A program made the translations under genes and the position numbers. Under the pieces are notes generated by a model. That model did no database searches. It was given only the letters and a program-made list of their open reading frames with translations, and was not told the origin of the DNA. Below are positions 8,694 to 17,636 of a stretch of 39,384 nucleotides of DNA, one piece after another. How positions within the stretch are numbered: the first letter of the stretch is position 1; every line of letters starts with the position of its first letter. This stretch comes from Acidimicrobiaceae bacterium (lineage in GTDB: Bacteria; Actinomycetota; Acidimicrobiia; Acidimicrobiales; RAAP-2), in NCBI GenBank assembly GCA_003164095.1, contig PLRX01000063.1:1-39384 (forward strand). Reading direction: 5' to 3'.

Positions 8694-11161
8694 CCTCGTG
8701 GAGCGGGGGCCCGGGCGAGCACCCCGATGGCGGACAGCTGCGTTTCGGTGGACCGGCGCGTCCCCCGACACCCACCACGGTTGACCTGGTCGAGGGACTG
8801 ACCCCGCCCCAGGAGGCCTCGGTGGTCCACCGGGGTGGCCCGTTGCTGATCGTGGCCGGAGCCGGTTCGGGCAAGACCCGGGTGCTGACCCGCCGGATCG
8901 CCCACCTCATCGCCACGGGTGACGCCGCCCCCTGGCAGATCCTCGCCATCACGTTCACCAACAAGGCGGCCGACGAGATGCGCCGTCGGGTCGCTGAACT
9001 GGTCGGCCCGCGGGCCGAGCGCATGTGGGTCTCGACCTTCCACTCGGCGTGCGTGCGGATCCTGCGCGCCCATGGCGACCTCCTCGGCTACAAGGGTTCG
9101 TTCACGATCTACGACGACGCCGACTCCCGCCGTCTCGTGGAGATCATCGCCCGCGAGCTCGACATCGACACCAAGAAGATGTCGCCGCGCTCGATGCTCG
9201 GGCAGATCAGCCAGGCCAAGTCGAAGCGGCAGGGCCCGGTCGCCTTCCGTGCGGCCGCCATCTCGATCTTCGACCGGCGCATCGCCGACGTCTACGACCT
9301 GTACCAGCGGCGGATGCTGGCAGCCAACGCCATGGACTTCGACGACCTGCTCCTCAATGCCGTGCGGTTGTTCGACGAGCACCCCGACGTGCTCGAGCAC
9401 TACCGGAACCGCTTCACCCACATCCTGATCGACGAGTACCAGGACACGAACGCCGTCCAGAACGCACTGGCGGTGCAGTTGGCCGGCGGCCACCGCAACA
9501 TCGTGGTGGTGGGGGACAGCGACCAGTCGGTCTACAAGTTCCGGGGAGCCGACATCTCCAACATCCTCGACTTCGAACAGGCCTTTCCGGACGCCACGGC
9601 GATCACCCTCGACCAGAACTTCCGCTCGACGCAGACCATCCTCGACGCCGCCAACGCGGTGATCACCAACAACGTGTCCCGCAAGCCGAAGTCGCTTTGG
9701 ACCGAACAGGGCATGGGCGAGCAGATCGTCCGGTACCGGGCCGAGGACGAACACGACGAGGCCGAGTGGGTGGCCCACGAGATCGTCCGGCTCCGGAGCG
9801 ACCGGGGCCTCAAGTGGGGCGACGTGGCGATCTTCTACCGGACGAACGCCCAGTCCCGCGCCCTCGAGGAGGCCATGGTCCGCGCCGAGGTCCCCTATCG
9901 GGTCGTCGGCGGCACGAAATTCTACGACCGCAAGGAGGTCAAGGACGTCCTCGCCTACCTGCGGGTGCTGGTCAATCCCGACGACGAGGTGAGCTGGCGT
10001 CGCATCGTCAACGTGCCGAAGCGGGGCGTGGGGGACCAGTCGGTGGCCAAGCTGGCGGGCTTCGCCGGGCAGCGGGGGGTCTCCTTCGGCGGGGCGGTGG
10101 CCGAGGCCGGCGAGGCCGGCGTCGGCGGTAAGGCCGGCAAGGCGCTGGAGGACCTGGCCGACCTGCTGGCCGACCTGCGCTCGCAGATGGCCGTCCCGGA
10201 CCTGGTCGACGAGAACGGCGACGCCGTGGCCCCGGGGCTGCAGCTGGTGCCGGACGGCCCGACGGACACCGACGCGGCAGGCTCCGACGACGGTGGCACC
10301 GAACCAGAGCGCACCTACCTACTCGGCCCCGGCGAGCTGGTGACGGCCGTCGTCGAGCGCACCGGCTACCGGAGCGAGCTGTTGTCTGAGGGGACCATCG
10401 AGTCCCTCGGCCGGGTCGAGAACGTGGACGAGCTGGTCGGCGTGGCCGACGAGTACCGGACTCTGGCCGAATTCCTGGAGGCCGCCTCGTTGGTGGCCGA
10501 CTCCGACGAGCTGGACGGTGACGGCACCGCGGTGTCGCTCATGACCATGCACATCGCCAAGGGTCTCGAGTTCCCGGCGGTGTTCCTGGTCGGGATGGAG
10601 GACGGGATCTTCCCCCACATGCGGTCACTGGGCGACCCGGTCGAGCTCGAGGAGGAGCGCCGGCTCTGCTACGTCGGCATCACCCGGGCCGAGCGGCACC
10701 TCTACGTCTCCCACGCCTGGAGCCGCATGCTGTGGGGCAACACCAGCTCGAACATCCCCAGCCGCTTCCTCAACGAGATCCCACCCGAGCTCGTCCGCGA
10801 CGTCGTCGTCGACCGCGGCTGGGGCTCGTCGGGCTCCTCCTCGGGCGGTGTGGGCGATTTCGGTCGTCGCCCTTCGGCCGAGGGGCGGTCGGGCACGCCG
10901 GGGCGCTCGGTGTTCGGCAGCGGCGTGTCGCCGCAGGACGGGGCGTTCGACGCCAACGGCAGGCGCCGACGGGCACCGGCGTCGACCGGGGCCGAGGAGC
11001 TCGGTCTCGGGGTGGGCGACGTGGTCGTCCACGGGACGTGGGGCGAGGGCCGGGTCGTGGCCGCCGCCGGCCAGGGCGACGATGCCGAGGCCGAGGTCAT
11101 CTTCACCTCGGTCGGACGCAAGAAACTGCTGCTGCGGATGGCCCCCATCAAGCGGGCCTAA
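8690..11161 (+). CDS. pcrA: ATP-dependent DNA helicase PcrA/UvrD1
   Basis: An 823-residue SF1A 3'-5' helicase used in repair and replication restart. Walker A AGAGSGKT is at 56-63, motif Ia [11 protein letters not shown] follows, motif II is DEYQDTN at 248-254, motif [17 protein letters not shown], and motifs V/VI are [15 protein letters not shown] and [14 protein letters not shown]. Residues from about 500 to 545 form an acidic, low-complexity insertion in the 2B region. The C-terminal 50 residues form a Tudor-like PcrA domain ([17 protein letters not shown]). ATG 8690 overlaps the guaA stop (ATGA). The frame is open further upstream but that part is out-of-frame guaA sequence. Confidence 0.95.
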   Translation: MTSWSGGPGEHPDGGQLRFGGPARPPTPTTVDLVEGLTPPQEASVVHRGGPLLIVAGAGSGKTRVLTRRIAHLIATGDAAPWQILAITFTNKAADEMRRRVAELVGPRAERMWVSTFHSACVRILRAHGDLLGYKGSFTIYDDADSRRLVEIIARELDIDTKKMSPRSMLGQISQAKSKRQGPVAFRAAAISIFDRRIADVYDLYQRRMLAANAMDFDDLLLNAVRLFDEHPDVLEHYRNRFTHILIDEYQDTNAVQNALAVQLAGGHRNIVVVGDSDQSVYKFRGADISNILDFEQAFPDATAITLDQNFRSTQTILDAANAVITNNVSRKPKSLWTEQGMGEQIVRYRAEDEHDEAEWVAHEIVRLRSDRGLKWGDVAIFYRTNAQSRALEEAMVRAEVPYRVVGGTKFYDRKEVKDVLAYLRVLVNPDDEVSWRRIVNVPKRGVGDQSVAKLAGFAGQRGVSFGGAVAEAGEAGVGGKAGKALEDLADLLADLRSQMAVPDLVDENGDAVAPGLQLVPDGPTDTDAAGSDDGGTEPERTYLLGPGELVTAVVERTGYRSELLSEGTIESLGRVENVDELVGVADEYRTLAEFLEAASLVADSDELDGDGTAVSLMTMHIAKGLEFPAVFLVGMEDGIFPHMRSLGDPVELEEERRLCYVGITRAERHLYVSHAWSRMLWGNTSSNIPSRFLNEIPPELVRDVVVDRGWGSSGSSSGGVGDFGRRPSAEGRSGTPGRSVFGSGVSPQDGAFDANGRRRRAPASTGAEELGLGVGDVVVHGTWGEGRVVAAAGQGDDAEAEVIFTSVGRKKLLLRMAPIKRA

Positions 11162-11201
11162 GTGCGCCGGGCGTCGTCATGCCTCCGTCAGGAGCGACCC
11201 G

Positions 11202-11207
11202 TACCCT
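11202..11207 (+). promoter_or_regulatory. Possible -10 box (TACCCT) for the NAGPA-like gene
   Basis: A TANNNT hexamer sits 40 bases after the pcrA stop, inside a small hairpin (CGACCC at 11195-11200 with GGGTCG at 11208-11213). It would give a leader of about 165 bases. The rest of 11162-11380 shows no gene and no RNA element I can name. Confidence 0.2.
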
Positions 11208-11380
11208 GGGTCGGCACCCCGAGTTGTCACGGACATCGGCCCAGGTCGGAGCGGGTTGACTCGTTCTGACTCGCCGGAGGTGGGAAGCTAAACGGAACTG
11301 CGCTCCTGCCCGACGCCGCATGCAGACCGCGCCAGCGCCCGCGCACCAACCACGACGAGGAACGAGGTCCCCGAAGCACC

Positions 11381-12745
11381 GTGCCCGGCCCCACTGTCTA
11401 CGACCAGGACGACCCGATCGTCGGCGCCTCCGGCCTCCCGGTGGTCGAGTCGATGCCCCGACGCAGTCCGTCGGGCGCCCCTCATCGGGCCCACGCGGTC
11501 GCCAAGCCGACGCGCCGTGAGCGGCGTGCACTGCGCAAGCAGCGCATCCGTGAGCGGCCAACTCCGGTCGGGCGGCACCCCAAGACGACGATCTTCGTCG
11601 TGGTGATGATCCTCCTGTCGCCGCTGTGGGCGTCGATGGGCCAGGCGGCCACCAATCCGGCCCTCGGGCCGTCCCCCGGCAGCCGGCTGACCGAATGGGT
11701 CCGCGACCACGGTGGCGGTGGGATCGTGACGTGGGCCGAGGACACCTGGTACACGTGGCACGCCCCGCCCAAGGGCGGCAAGCCGGCCGCGGGGGCGATC
11801 CCGAAGCCGACCGCCTCGAGTTCGCCGTCGACGCTGCCGGTCGCCTCCGGGCCCGCCCACCTGCCCGCGCCCGCCGCCATCGTGCCGTTCGTGTCCACCC
11901 CCACCCCCGGTGAGGGGCAGTGGCACGCCATCGGCCGCACCGTCGACGGCGTGCCGACCATGTACGCCGCCTACCTGCGCCCGAACGCCGTCTACACGAG
12001 CCTCGTCACCGGGGTCGCCTGGATGGACACCAAGCTCCTGAGCGCCCAGCTCTATGCCGGCACGTCCATTCCGGGCACCGGCCAGACCTTCGCCAACATG
12101 GCGCCCATCGCCGCCTCCGCCAGCACCACCCTGGACGCCGCCTTCAACTCCGGCTTCCGCATGCAGGACGCCCAGGGCGGCTTCTACCTCGACGGCGTGA
12201 CCGCCGAGGCGCTGCAGCCGGGCGCCGCCTCGGTGGCCATCGACTCGTCGGGCAATATCAACGTCGGCGCCTGGGGCACCGACGTGAAGATGACCCCGAC
12301 CACCGTGGCGGTGCGCCAGAACCTCGACCTGATCGTCGACGACGGGGCGCCGGTACCGGGGCTCAACCAGAACGACAACATCCGGTGGGGGGCCACCCTC
12401 GGCGGCAAGGTCCAGGTGTGGCGGTCCGGTATCGGGGTGACGGCCGACGGCGCCCTGGTCTACGTGGCGGGCAGTGGCCTGTCCATCGTCGACCTGGCAG
12501 ACGTGCTCGCCCGGGCGGGCGTAGTGCGGGGCATGGAGCTCGACATCAACACCTCATGGGTGAACTTCACCCACTTCGATCTCAACCCCGGCGTCCCGGC
12601 GACGGCCGACAACGGCGTGCGCCTGACCTACGACGAGGTCCCGTCACCCAGCCGATACTTCTACCCGCTGTCACGCGACTTCTTCACCATGTCGGTGCGT
12701 CCGTACACGGTCCCCGTGGCGACGTCCCACTACCGGGGGAACTAG
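11381..12745 (+). CDS. Membrane-anchored phosphodiester glycosidase (NAGPA-like) domain protein
   Basis: A 454-residue protein. The N-terminal 65 residues are hydrophilic and strongly basic (KPTRRERRALRKQRIRERP), followed by one membrane helix at about 68-90 (TTIFVVVMILLSPLWASMG), so the bulk is extracytoplasmic. A Pro/Ser-rich linker (about 125-175) leads into a NAGPA/DUF2233-like domain (about 245-440), with GGFYLDGVTAEAL and GIGVTADGALVYVAGSG. The usual LDGGGS-type motif is replaced by MELDINTSW, so catalysis as a glycosidase is uncertain; a cell-wall polymer substrate is a guess. The GTG start has only a weak upstream GAGG. Confidence 0.75.
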   Translation: MPGPTVYDQDDPIVGASGLPVVESMPRRSPSGAPHRAHAVAKPTRRERRALRKQRIRERPTPVGRHPKTTIFVVVMILLSPLWASMGQAATNPALGPSPGSRLTEWVRDHGGGGIVTWAEDTWYTWHAPPKGGKPAAGAIPKPTASSSPSTLPVASGPAHLPAPAAIVPFVSTPTPGEGQWHAIGRTVDGVPTMYAAYLRPNAVYTSLVTGVAWMDTKLLSAQLYAGTSIPGTGQTFANMAPIAASASTTLDAAFNSGFRMQDAQGGFYLDGVTAEALQPGAASVAIDSSGNINVGAWGTDVKMTPTTVAVRQNLDLIVDDGAPVPGLNQNDNIRWGATLGGKVQVWRSGIGVTADGALVYVAGSGLSIVDLADVLARAGVVRGMELDINTSWVNFTHFDLNPGVPATADNGVRLTYDEVPSPSRYFYPLSRDFFTMSVRPYTVPVATSHYRGN

Positions 12746-12774
12746 GTTCGTCCCGTCACGGGTTCGGGCCCGCC

Positions 12775-12792
12775 GGGTGCGGTGTCGCACCC
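12775..12792 (+). terminator. Hairpin between NAGPA-like gene and ppk2
   Basis: A 7-bp perfect stem (12775-12781 with 12786-12792) has a GTGT loop and is followed by TTCCC. It lies 29 bases after a stop codon and just before the ppk2 ribosome site, so it could be a terminator or could affect ppk2 translation. Confidence 0.5.
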
Positions 12793-12818
12793 TTCCCGAG
12801 CCCCGGGAGGAGTGGACC

Positions 12819-13619
12819 GTGACCCGTTCGATCGCCAAGCGCCGCTATGAGCACGAGCTCCTGCGCCTCCAGGCCGAGCTCACGACCATGACCGAGTGGG
12901 TCAAGGAGTCCGGCGCTCGTGTGGTGGTGGTCTTCGAGGGGCGGGACGCGGCCGGCAAGGGCGGCGTCATCAAGCGGATAAGTGAGTACCTGCCGCCCCG
13001 CATCTGCCGGACCGTGGCCCTTCCGGCACCCACCGAGCGTGAGCGCTCGCAGTGGTACTTCCAGCGCTACGTGGCCGAGCTGCCGGCAGCCGGCGAGATC
13101 ACCCTCTTCGACCGCAGCTGGTACAACCGGGCCGGGGTCGAGCACGTCATGGGCTACTGCACCTCGGACGAGTACCACCGGTTCCTGCGGCAGTGCCCGG
13201 TGTTCGAGCACCAGCTCATCGAGGACGGGATCATCCTGGTCAAGTACTGGTTCTCGGTCAGCGACGCCGAGCAGGAACGGCGCTTCCAGTCACGGGTGGA
13301 CGACCCGCTCCGCCGGTGGAAGCTGAGTCCCATCGACCTCGAGGCCCGGCAGCGCTGGTCGGACTACTCGCGGGCCAAGGACGCCATGTTCCTCCACACC
13401 GACACCCCCGAGTCCCCCTGGTACGTGGTCGACGCCGAGGACAAGCGGACCGGCCGCATCAACTGCATCGCCCACCTGCTGACCCGCATCCCCTACACCG
13501 ACCGGATCGACGAGGCCCGTCTCAGACTGCCGAAGCGGGTGAAGGACGACGGCTACCGGCGGCCGCCGCGCGACCTCTACACCTACGTACCCGATTACGC
13601 CTCGACGCTGCTCGACTGA
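12819..13619 (+). CDS. ppk2: Polyphosphate kinase 2 (PPK2)
   Basis: A 266-residue single-domain PPK2, which transfers phosphate between polyphosphate and nucleoside diphosphates. Walker A is GRDAAGKGG at 41-49, with the Walker B/lid region FDRSWYNRAGVEHVMGY starting near residue 98. KYWFSVSDAEQERRFQSR and WKLSPIDLEA are also family signatures. The length fits class I (NDP-phosphorylating) members. The GTG at 12819 is set by GGGAGG at 12806-12811; an in-frame ATG at 12777 precedes that site and is rejected. It ends 30 bases from the convergent dprE2. Confidence 0.93.
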   Translation: MTRSIAKRRYEHELLRLQAELTTMTEWVKESGARVVVVFEGRDAAGKGGVIKRISEYLPPRICRTVALPAPTERERSQWYFQRYVAELPAAGEITLFDRSWYNRAGVEHVMGYCTSDEYHRFLRQCPVFEHQLIEDGIILVKYWFSVSDAEQERRFQSRVDDPLRRWKLSPIDLEARQRWSDYSRAKDAMFLHTDTPESPWYVVDAEDKRTGRINCIAHLLTRIPYTDRIDEARLRLPKRVKDDGYRRPPRDLYTYVPDYASTLLD

Positions 13620-13649
13620 GCGCCGCGCGTGGCTTGTGCCCGTTCGACC

Positions 13650-14411
13650 TCAGCCGGGCATGCGGCGCCACACGGCGCGGGGCAGCTGGCGCATCACGGC
13701 GAACACCCACCGCAGCACCGGCGGGGCGTAGACGACCTCGGCCCCCGACTCGATGCCCTTGATCACGGCCCCGGCCACCGCCTCGGGGGTGGTCGAGAAC
13801 GGGGCCAGGTCCATGCCCTCGGTCATCCGGCCGACCACGAAGCCCGGGCGCACGATGGTGACACCGACCCCGGTGCCGACGAGCGAGTCGCCCAGCCCCT
13901 GCGAGAAGGCGTCGAGGCCCGACTTGGTGGAGCCGTAGACGAAGTTGGCCTTGCGGGCCCGCTCGCCGGCCACCGATGAGATTACGACGATGCGCCCGTG
14001 CCCCTGGGACCGCATGCTGGCGGCGGTGGCCAGAAGGGCGGCGGCCAGGCCGGTGAAGTTGGTGGTGATGAGGTCGGCGGCGGCCAGCGGGTCGGCCTCC
14101 AGCTCGGCCTGGTCGCCCAGGGCGCCGGCCGCGGCCAGGACCAGGTCGATGTCGCCGAAGCGCTCGAATGCGCCCGTGACGGCCGCCGGCGCGCCGGCCA
14201 GGTCGGTCGTGTCGAACGCGACGGTCTCCACCACGTCGGCCCCGGCCGCCGTGGCTGCGGCGGCCGCGGCCTCGAGGCGCTCGCTCGGCCGCCCGGCCAG
14301 GATGACCGTCCGGCACCGTCCCGGCACGAGACCGGCCACGATGGCCTGGGCGATCTCGGAGGCTCCTCCGAGCACGAGTACTGACTGGGGGCGCCCGGTG
14401 GCGTCGATCAT
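13650..14411 (-). CDS. dprE2: Decaprenylphosphoryl-2-keto-ribose reductase DprE2 (SDR)
   Basis: A 253-residue short-chain dehydrogenase that with DprE1 epimerises decaprenylphosphoryl ribose to decaprenylphosphoryl arabinose; DprE2 does the NADH-dependent reduction of the 2-keto intermediate. The Rossmann motif is the DprE2-like GGASEIA at 15-21 instead of the usual TGxxxGxG. Catalytic residues fit Ser145/146 (VVISSVAGE), Tyr159 and Lys163 (YGSTK). The C-terminus (PPVLRWVFAVMRQLPRAVWRR) matches the membrane-proximal tail seen in DprE2. ATG 14411 has GGAG a few bases upstream and lies 52 bases after dprE1. Confidence 0.88.
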   Translation of the reverse strand: MIDATGRPQSVLVLGGASEIAQAIVAGLVPGRCRTVILAGRPSERLEAAAAAATAAGADVVETVAFDTTDLAGAPAAVTGAFERFGDIDLVLAAAGALGDQAELEADPLAAADLITTNFTGLAAALLATAASMRSQGHGRIVVISSVAGERARKANFVYGSTKSGLDAFSQGLGDSLVGTGVGVTIVRPGFVVGRMTEGMDLAPFSTTPEAVAGAVIKGIESGAEVVYAPPVLRWVFAVMRQLPRAVWRRMPG

Positions 14412-14463
14412 GGTGGTCCGTTCTCCGTGGTGGTGGTTCGTTCGAAAGGCTGCGGCGGGCAGG

Positions 14464-15888
14464 TCAGCCGCGTGGCTGCGGGTCGGCGTCGGCGCAGAGG
14501 CCGAGCCGGCGGCCGAGGTCGGACCGGAGCACGCCCTCGGGATCGACCTTGCGCTTGACCTCGAGGAAGTCGTCGACCCTGGCGTACATGGCCCGGAAGG
14601 TGTCCGGGGCGAGGCGTGAGTCCTTGGCCAGGTAGACGCGACCACCCGCCGCCAGGACCTGCTCGTCGAGGTCGTCGAGCAGCCGGTCGAGGCCTTCGTG
14701 GCCCACGGGCAGGTCGAGGGCGAGGGTCCAACCGGGCATGGGGAACGACAGGGGGCCGGGGTCGCCGGGCCCGAACCGCTTGAGGACGGCCAGGAACGAC
14801 GCCAGCCTGACCTCGGTGAGCCGCTCGATGATGCGGCGCACCGTCTCGGCGGCGGCGTCGGGCACCACGAACTGGTACTGCAGGAACCCGCGGCCGCCGT
14901 AGAGGCGGTTCCACTCGCCGACCCCGTCGAGCGGGTGGAAGAAGCCGGTCATGTGGTGGGGCTTGCCGAGCTGCCGCTTCGGCGCCTTGCGGAACCAGAA
15001 CTCGTTGAAGGCACCGACGGTCAGCGGGTTGAGCAGGCCGCTCGGCGGGGTCAGGGGCACCCGCGCCAACTGGCGGGGCACGAAGGCCCGGGCGCGGTCC
15101 GGGTTGCCGGACAGCCGGGCCGGGAGGTCGGCCAGTCGGGCGTGGTCGCCGCGGGTCAGGACGGACCGGCCGAGCCGACTGCCGGTCGACTGGCAGTCGA
15201 TCCAGGCCACCGAGTACCGGTAGCCGTCGTCGCCGGTCAACATCTTGTCCATCACGTCGTCGAGGTCCACGGCCCGTTCGGTGTCGACGAGCATGTAGCT
15301 CGACTCGACCGGGATCATCCGCAGTGTGGCGTCGAGCACCACACCGGTCAGGCCCATCCCGCCGGCCGTGGCCCAGAACAGGTCGGGGTCCGACTCGGGC
15401 GTCACGGTGTGGGTGCCCGTCGGCGTGACGAGGGTCAGCGAGGCGACGTGCGAGCAGAAGCTGCCGTCCACGTGGTGGTTCTTGCCGTGGATGTCGGCGG
15501 CGATCGCCCCGCCCACCGTCACCAGGCGGGTGCCCGGGGTGACGGGCACGAACCAGCCGAGCGGCACGAAGCGTTCCATGAGGGTCTGCAGGCTCACGCC
15601 GGCCCCGACGGTGACCAGGCCGGCCTCCAGGTCCACCGAGTGGACGGCGTCGAGCCAGGTGGCGTCCAGGACCGTCCCACCGGCGTTCTGGGCGGCGTCG
15701 CCGTAGCTGCGGCCCATGCCGCGGGCCACCAGGCCCCGGCCGTGGGAGCCGTCGGTCGAGGTGGCAACCGATGTGGCCATGGCCGCGTCGACCACGTCCG
15801 GGTGGACGGCGTGGACCACGTCGGCCGCGGTTGCCGCTGTCCGGCCCCAGCCGGTCAGGAGCTCGCGCCTCGTCCGGGGCGCCCTCAT
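14464..15888 (-). CDS. dprE1: Decaprenylphosphoryl-ribose 2'-oxidase DprE1
   Basis: A 474-residue FAD enzyme (VAO/PCMH fold) that oxidises decaprenylphosphoryl ribose to the 2-keto form. FAD-binding segments are [16 protein letters not shown] (about 56-71) and [16 protein letters not shown] (124-139); His134 and Lys136 correspond to M. tuberculosis His132 and Lys134. YSVAW keeps the Ser and Trp of the M. tuberculosis active site (Ser228, Trp230), and Tyr419/Lys422 (VYLAKDSR) match Tyr415/Lys418. The position of the benzothiazinone-reactive Cys387 is Ala390 here ([10 protein letters not shown]). ATG 15888 overlaps the ubiA stop by 4 bases. A longer open frame upstream is out-of-frame ubiA. Confidence 0.93.
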   Translation of the reverse strand: MRAPRTRRELLTGWGRTAATAADVVHAVHPDVVDAAMATSVATSTDGSHGRGLVARGMGRSYGDAAQNAGGTVLDATWLDAVHSVDLEAGLVTVGAGVSLQTLMERFVPLGWFVPVTPGTRLVTVGGAIAADIHGKNHHVDGSFCSHVASLTLVTPTGTHTVTPESDPDLFWATAGGMGLTGVVLDATLRMIPVESSYMLVDTERAVDLDDVMDKMLTGDDGYRYSVAWIDCQSTGSRLGRSVLTRGDHARLADLPARLSGNPDRARAFVPRQLARVPLTPPSGLLNPLTVGAFNEFWFRKAPKRQLGKPHHMTGFFHPLDGVGEWNRLYGGRGFLQYQFVVPDAAAETVRRIIERLTEVRLASFLAVLKRFGPGDPGPLSFPMPGWTLALDLPVGHEGLDRLLDDLDEQVLAAGGRVYLAKDSRLAPDTFRAMYARVDDFLEVKRKVDPEGVLRSDLGRRLGLCADADPQPRG

Positions 15889-16844
15889 CCGGCGTACGCC
15901 CCGATGGCGAACAGCGCCACCCAGCAGACGCCGTAGATCTGCAGCCGGTGGTCGCGGAGCGCCAGCTCCTCGGGGGCGGCACCGGCACCCGAGTCGAGCA
16001 GCCGCAGCACATGGAGGAGTGCGATCACGAACGGGATGATCGTCAGCTGGAACCAGATGGGGTCGTGTCCCGGGTGGACCTCGCTGGCCCGCTCGAAGGC
16101 CCACAGGCAGTAGGCGCTGACCGTCACCGCCGCCGACAGGGTGCGGACCGAGCGCAGGAACGACGGGGTGTAGAGGCCGAGGGTCTGACGGACGGACGCA
16201 TGGTCGGTGTCGCTCTCGCTGAGCAGCTGCTTCTCGCCGGACCGCTTGCCGGTCACGACCAGCAGCGAGCCGAACGACACGACGATGAGGAACCAGTTGG
16301 ACAGTGGCACCGAGGTGGCGACGCCACCGGCCACGGCCCGCAGGATGAACCCGGCGCTGACGCAGGCGAGGTCGAGGATCGGCTCGTTCTTGAGGCCTGC
16401 CGAGTAGGCGAGTTGGACGGCCACGTAGGCGCCCATGACGGCGCTGAGGTGCCAGCCCGCCAGCCACGCACCGAGTCCGACCGAGGCGACGAGCATGACG
16501 ACGCCGAGTGCGAGGGCGAGGGGGACCGGGACGATGCCGACAGCCACCGGACGGGTCCGCTTGGTGGGATGCCGCCGGTCGGCCTCCGCGTCGAGGGCGT
16601 CGTTCAGGTAGTAGGTGCCTGAGGCGGCGAGGCAGAAGATCCCGAAGGCGGCCGACGCGTGCCACAGCACGGTTGCGTGCAGGAGGACGCCGGCGGCACC
16701 GGGGGCCACGAAGACGAGGAGGTTCTTGATCCACTGCCGCGGCCGGGCCAGGCGGACGAGCCCGCCCACCACGGCCACCGGCTTGCCGGCAGGCGCGGTG
16801 TGGTGTTCGTCGGGTCTGTCCACTGCCTCGGCTGGAGTCGTCAA
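15885..16844 (-). CDS. ubiA: Decaprenyl-phosphate phosphoribosyltransferase (UbiA family)
   Basis: An integral membrane prenyltransferase that joins decaprenyl phosphate and PRPP, the first committed step to DPA. The UbiA Asp motif is [19 protein letters not shown], with Asn81, Asp82, Asp85 and Asp89 in this numbering; [14 protein letters not shown] precedes the first helix, and about nine hydrophobic segments follow. I place the start at TTG 16844, preceded by GAGG at a suitable distance, giving 319 residues. GTG 16922 would add a disordered 26 residues but overlaps a possible -10 hexamer (TACCCT, complement of 16924-16929). Heads the ubiA-dprE1-dprE2 operon. Confidence 0.88.
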   Translation of the reverse strand: MTTPAEAVDRPDEHHTAPAGKPVAVVGGLVRLARPRQWIKNLLVFVAPGAAGVLLHATVLWHASAAFGIFCLAASGTYYLNDALDAEADRRHPTKRTRPVAVGIVPVPLALALGVVMLVASVGLGAWLAGWHLSAVMGAYVAVQLAYSAGLKNEPILDLACVSAGFILRAVAGGVATSVPLSNWFLIVVSFGSLLVVTGKRSGEKQLLSESDTDHASVRQTLGLYTPSFLRSVRTLSAAVTVSAYCLWAFERASEVHPGHDPIWFQLTIIPFVIALLHVLRLLDSGAGAAPEELALRDHRLQIYGVCWVALFAIGAYAG

Positions 16845-16995
16845 CGGGTCCTCATGGGTGGTCGGTGTCGCACCCCTCGACGGTGGTGACCGGGACGTCC
16901 GGGCCGGCGGTGGGGCGCCCACCAGGGTAGGGCAGCGGGGCCCCGGCGGTGGACGATCCGGCCCGGGCGGACGTCGTGCCGGATCCCGGATGGGC

Positions 16996-17010
16996 CTGAC
17001 GGTCCGTCAG
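16996..17010. promoter_or_regulatory. 15-bp palindrome, candidate repressor operator
   Basis: CTGACGG-T-CCGTCAG has perfect 7-bp arms around one base. It ends 4 bases before a TAGTAT -10 box, so a bound protein would cover the -35 region of the B12-subunit gene. The form resembles TetR-family operators. No regulator gene is in the window. Divergent ubiA could also be affected. Confidence 0.5.
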
Positions 17011-17014
17011 CGCC

Positions 17015-17020
17015 TAGTAT
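17015..17020 (+). promoter_or_regulatory. Candidate -10 box (TAGTAT) for leaderless B12-subunit gene
   Basis: TAGTAT ends 8 bases before GTG 17029 with no Shine-Dalgarno in between. It is the closest to the TATAAT consensus of the nine such boxes in the window. Confidence 0.55.
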
Positions 17021-17028
17021 CTGCCGCC

Positions 17029-17445
17029 GTGAAGCGCCCCTATCGAGTGGTAGTCGCCAAGCCCGGTCTGGACGGGCACGACCGAGGTGCCAAGGTCATC
17101 GCCCGGGCCCTCCGTGACGCGGGCTTCGAGGTCATCTACACCGGCCTCCACCAGACGGCCGACCAGGTCGTTCACGCGGTCATCCAGGAGGATGCCGACG
17201 CCGTCGGGCTGTCGCTACTGTCGGGTGCCCACCTGACCCTCGTGCCCCGCGTGATCGAGGGGCTCGAGCAGCAGGGCCGGGACGACGTCCTGGTCATCGT
17301 CGGGGGCATCATCCCCGAGGGCGACATCCCCGTGCTGAAGGAGATGGGCGTGGCCGAGGTCTTCACCCCGGGCGCACCACTTCCCGCCATCGGTGCCTGG
17401 CTGGGCGAGGCACTCGATGAACGGGAGCGTGGCGAGGGCGACTGA
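17029..17445 (+). CDS. Stand-alone B12-binding subunit of an acyl-CoA mutase (methylmalonyl-CoA mutase type)
   Basis: A 138-residue cobalamin-binding domain equal to the C-terminal domain of methylmalonyl-CoA mutase. The B12 signature D-x-H-x-x-G is at 15-20 (GLDGHDRGAKV), SLLSGAH lines the lower axial pocket at 62-68, and GGIIP is at 92-96. Stand-alone small subunits occur in split mutases (methylmalonyl-, isobutyryl- or 2-hydroxyisobutyryl-CoA mutases). No large catalytic subunit is in the window, so the substrate is open. sucC-sucD lie downstream, a fitting place for succinyl-CoA chemistry. GTG 17029 follows a TAGTAT box directly; an in-frame ATG at 16990 would place the start upstream of that box. 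Confidence 0.88.
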   Translation: MKRPYRVVVAKPGLDGHDRGAKVIARALRDAGFEVIYTGLHQTADQVVHAVIQEDADAVGLSLLSGAHLTLVPRVIEGLEQQGRDDVLVIVGGIIPEGDIPVLKEMGVAEVFTPGAPLPAIGAWLGEALDERERGEGD

Positions 17446-17636
17446 GCCCGAGGGCCGGCCGGGCCGCACGCCCCGGACGTCACCCACCCGCACCACGACA
17501 CGCCCGCAGGGGTCCCGCCCACTCCGTACCGGGGTCGGCGCCGGCCCGGGCAGCAGGACCTGTAGTAGCCGTAGCAGTCAGCAGAAGTCGCAGTCGGAAC
17601 ACGAACCAGCCAAGCAGGCAGAGAGGAACGGATCCG

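Noticed and set aside
11260-11310. Motif AGCTAAAC resembling part of a c-di-AMP (ydaO) riboswitch before the NAGPA-like gene
   Set aside because: The other conserved segments of that riboswitch are not found upstream.
12777-12818. ATG 12777 as ppk2 start
   Set aside because: The only good ribosome site (GGGAGG at 12806-12811) fits GTG 12819.
14408-16012. 534-codon open frame overlapping dprE1 on the same strand
   Set aside because: Arg/Pro/Gly-rich out-of-frame translation; dprE1 in the other frame has all family motifs.
16845-16922. Longer ubiA beginning at GTG 16922
   Set aside because: A -10-like hexamer on the minus strand (16924-16929) would place the transcript start downstream of that GTG, and the extra residues are disordered.
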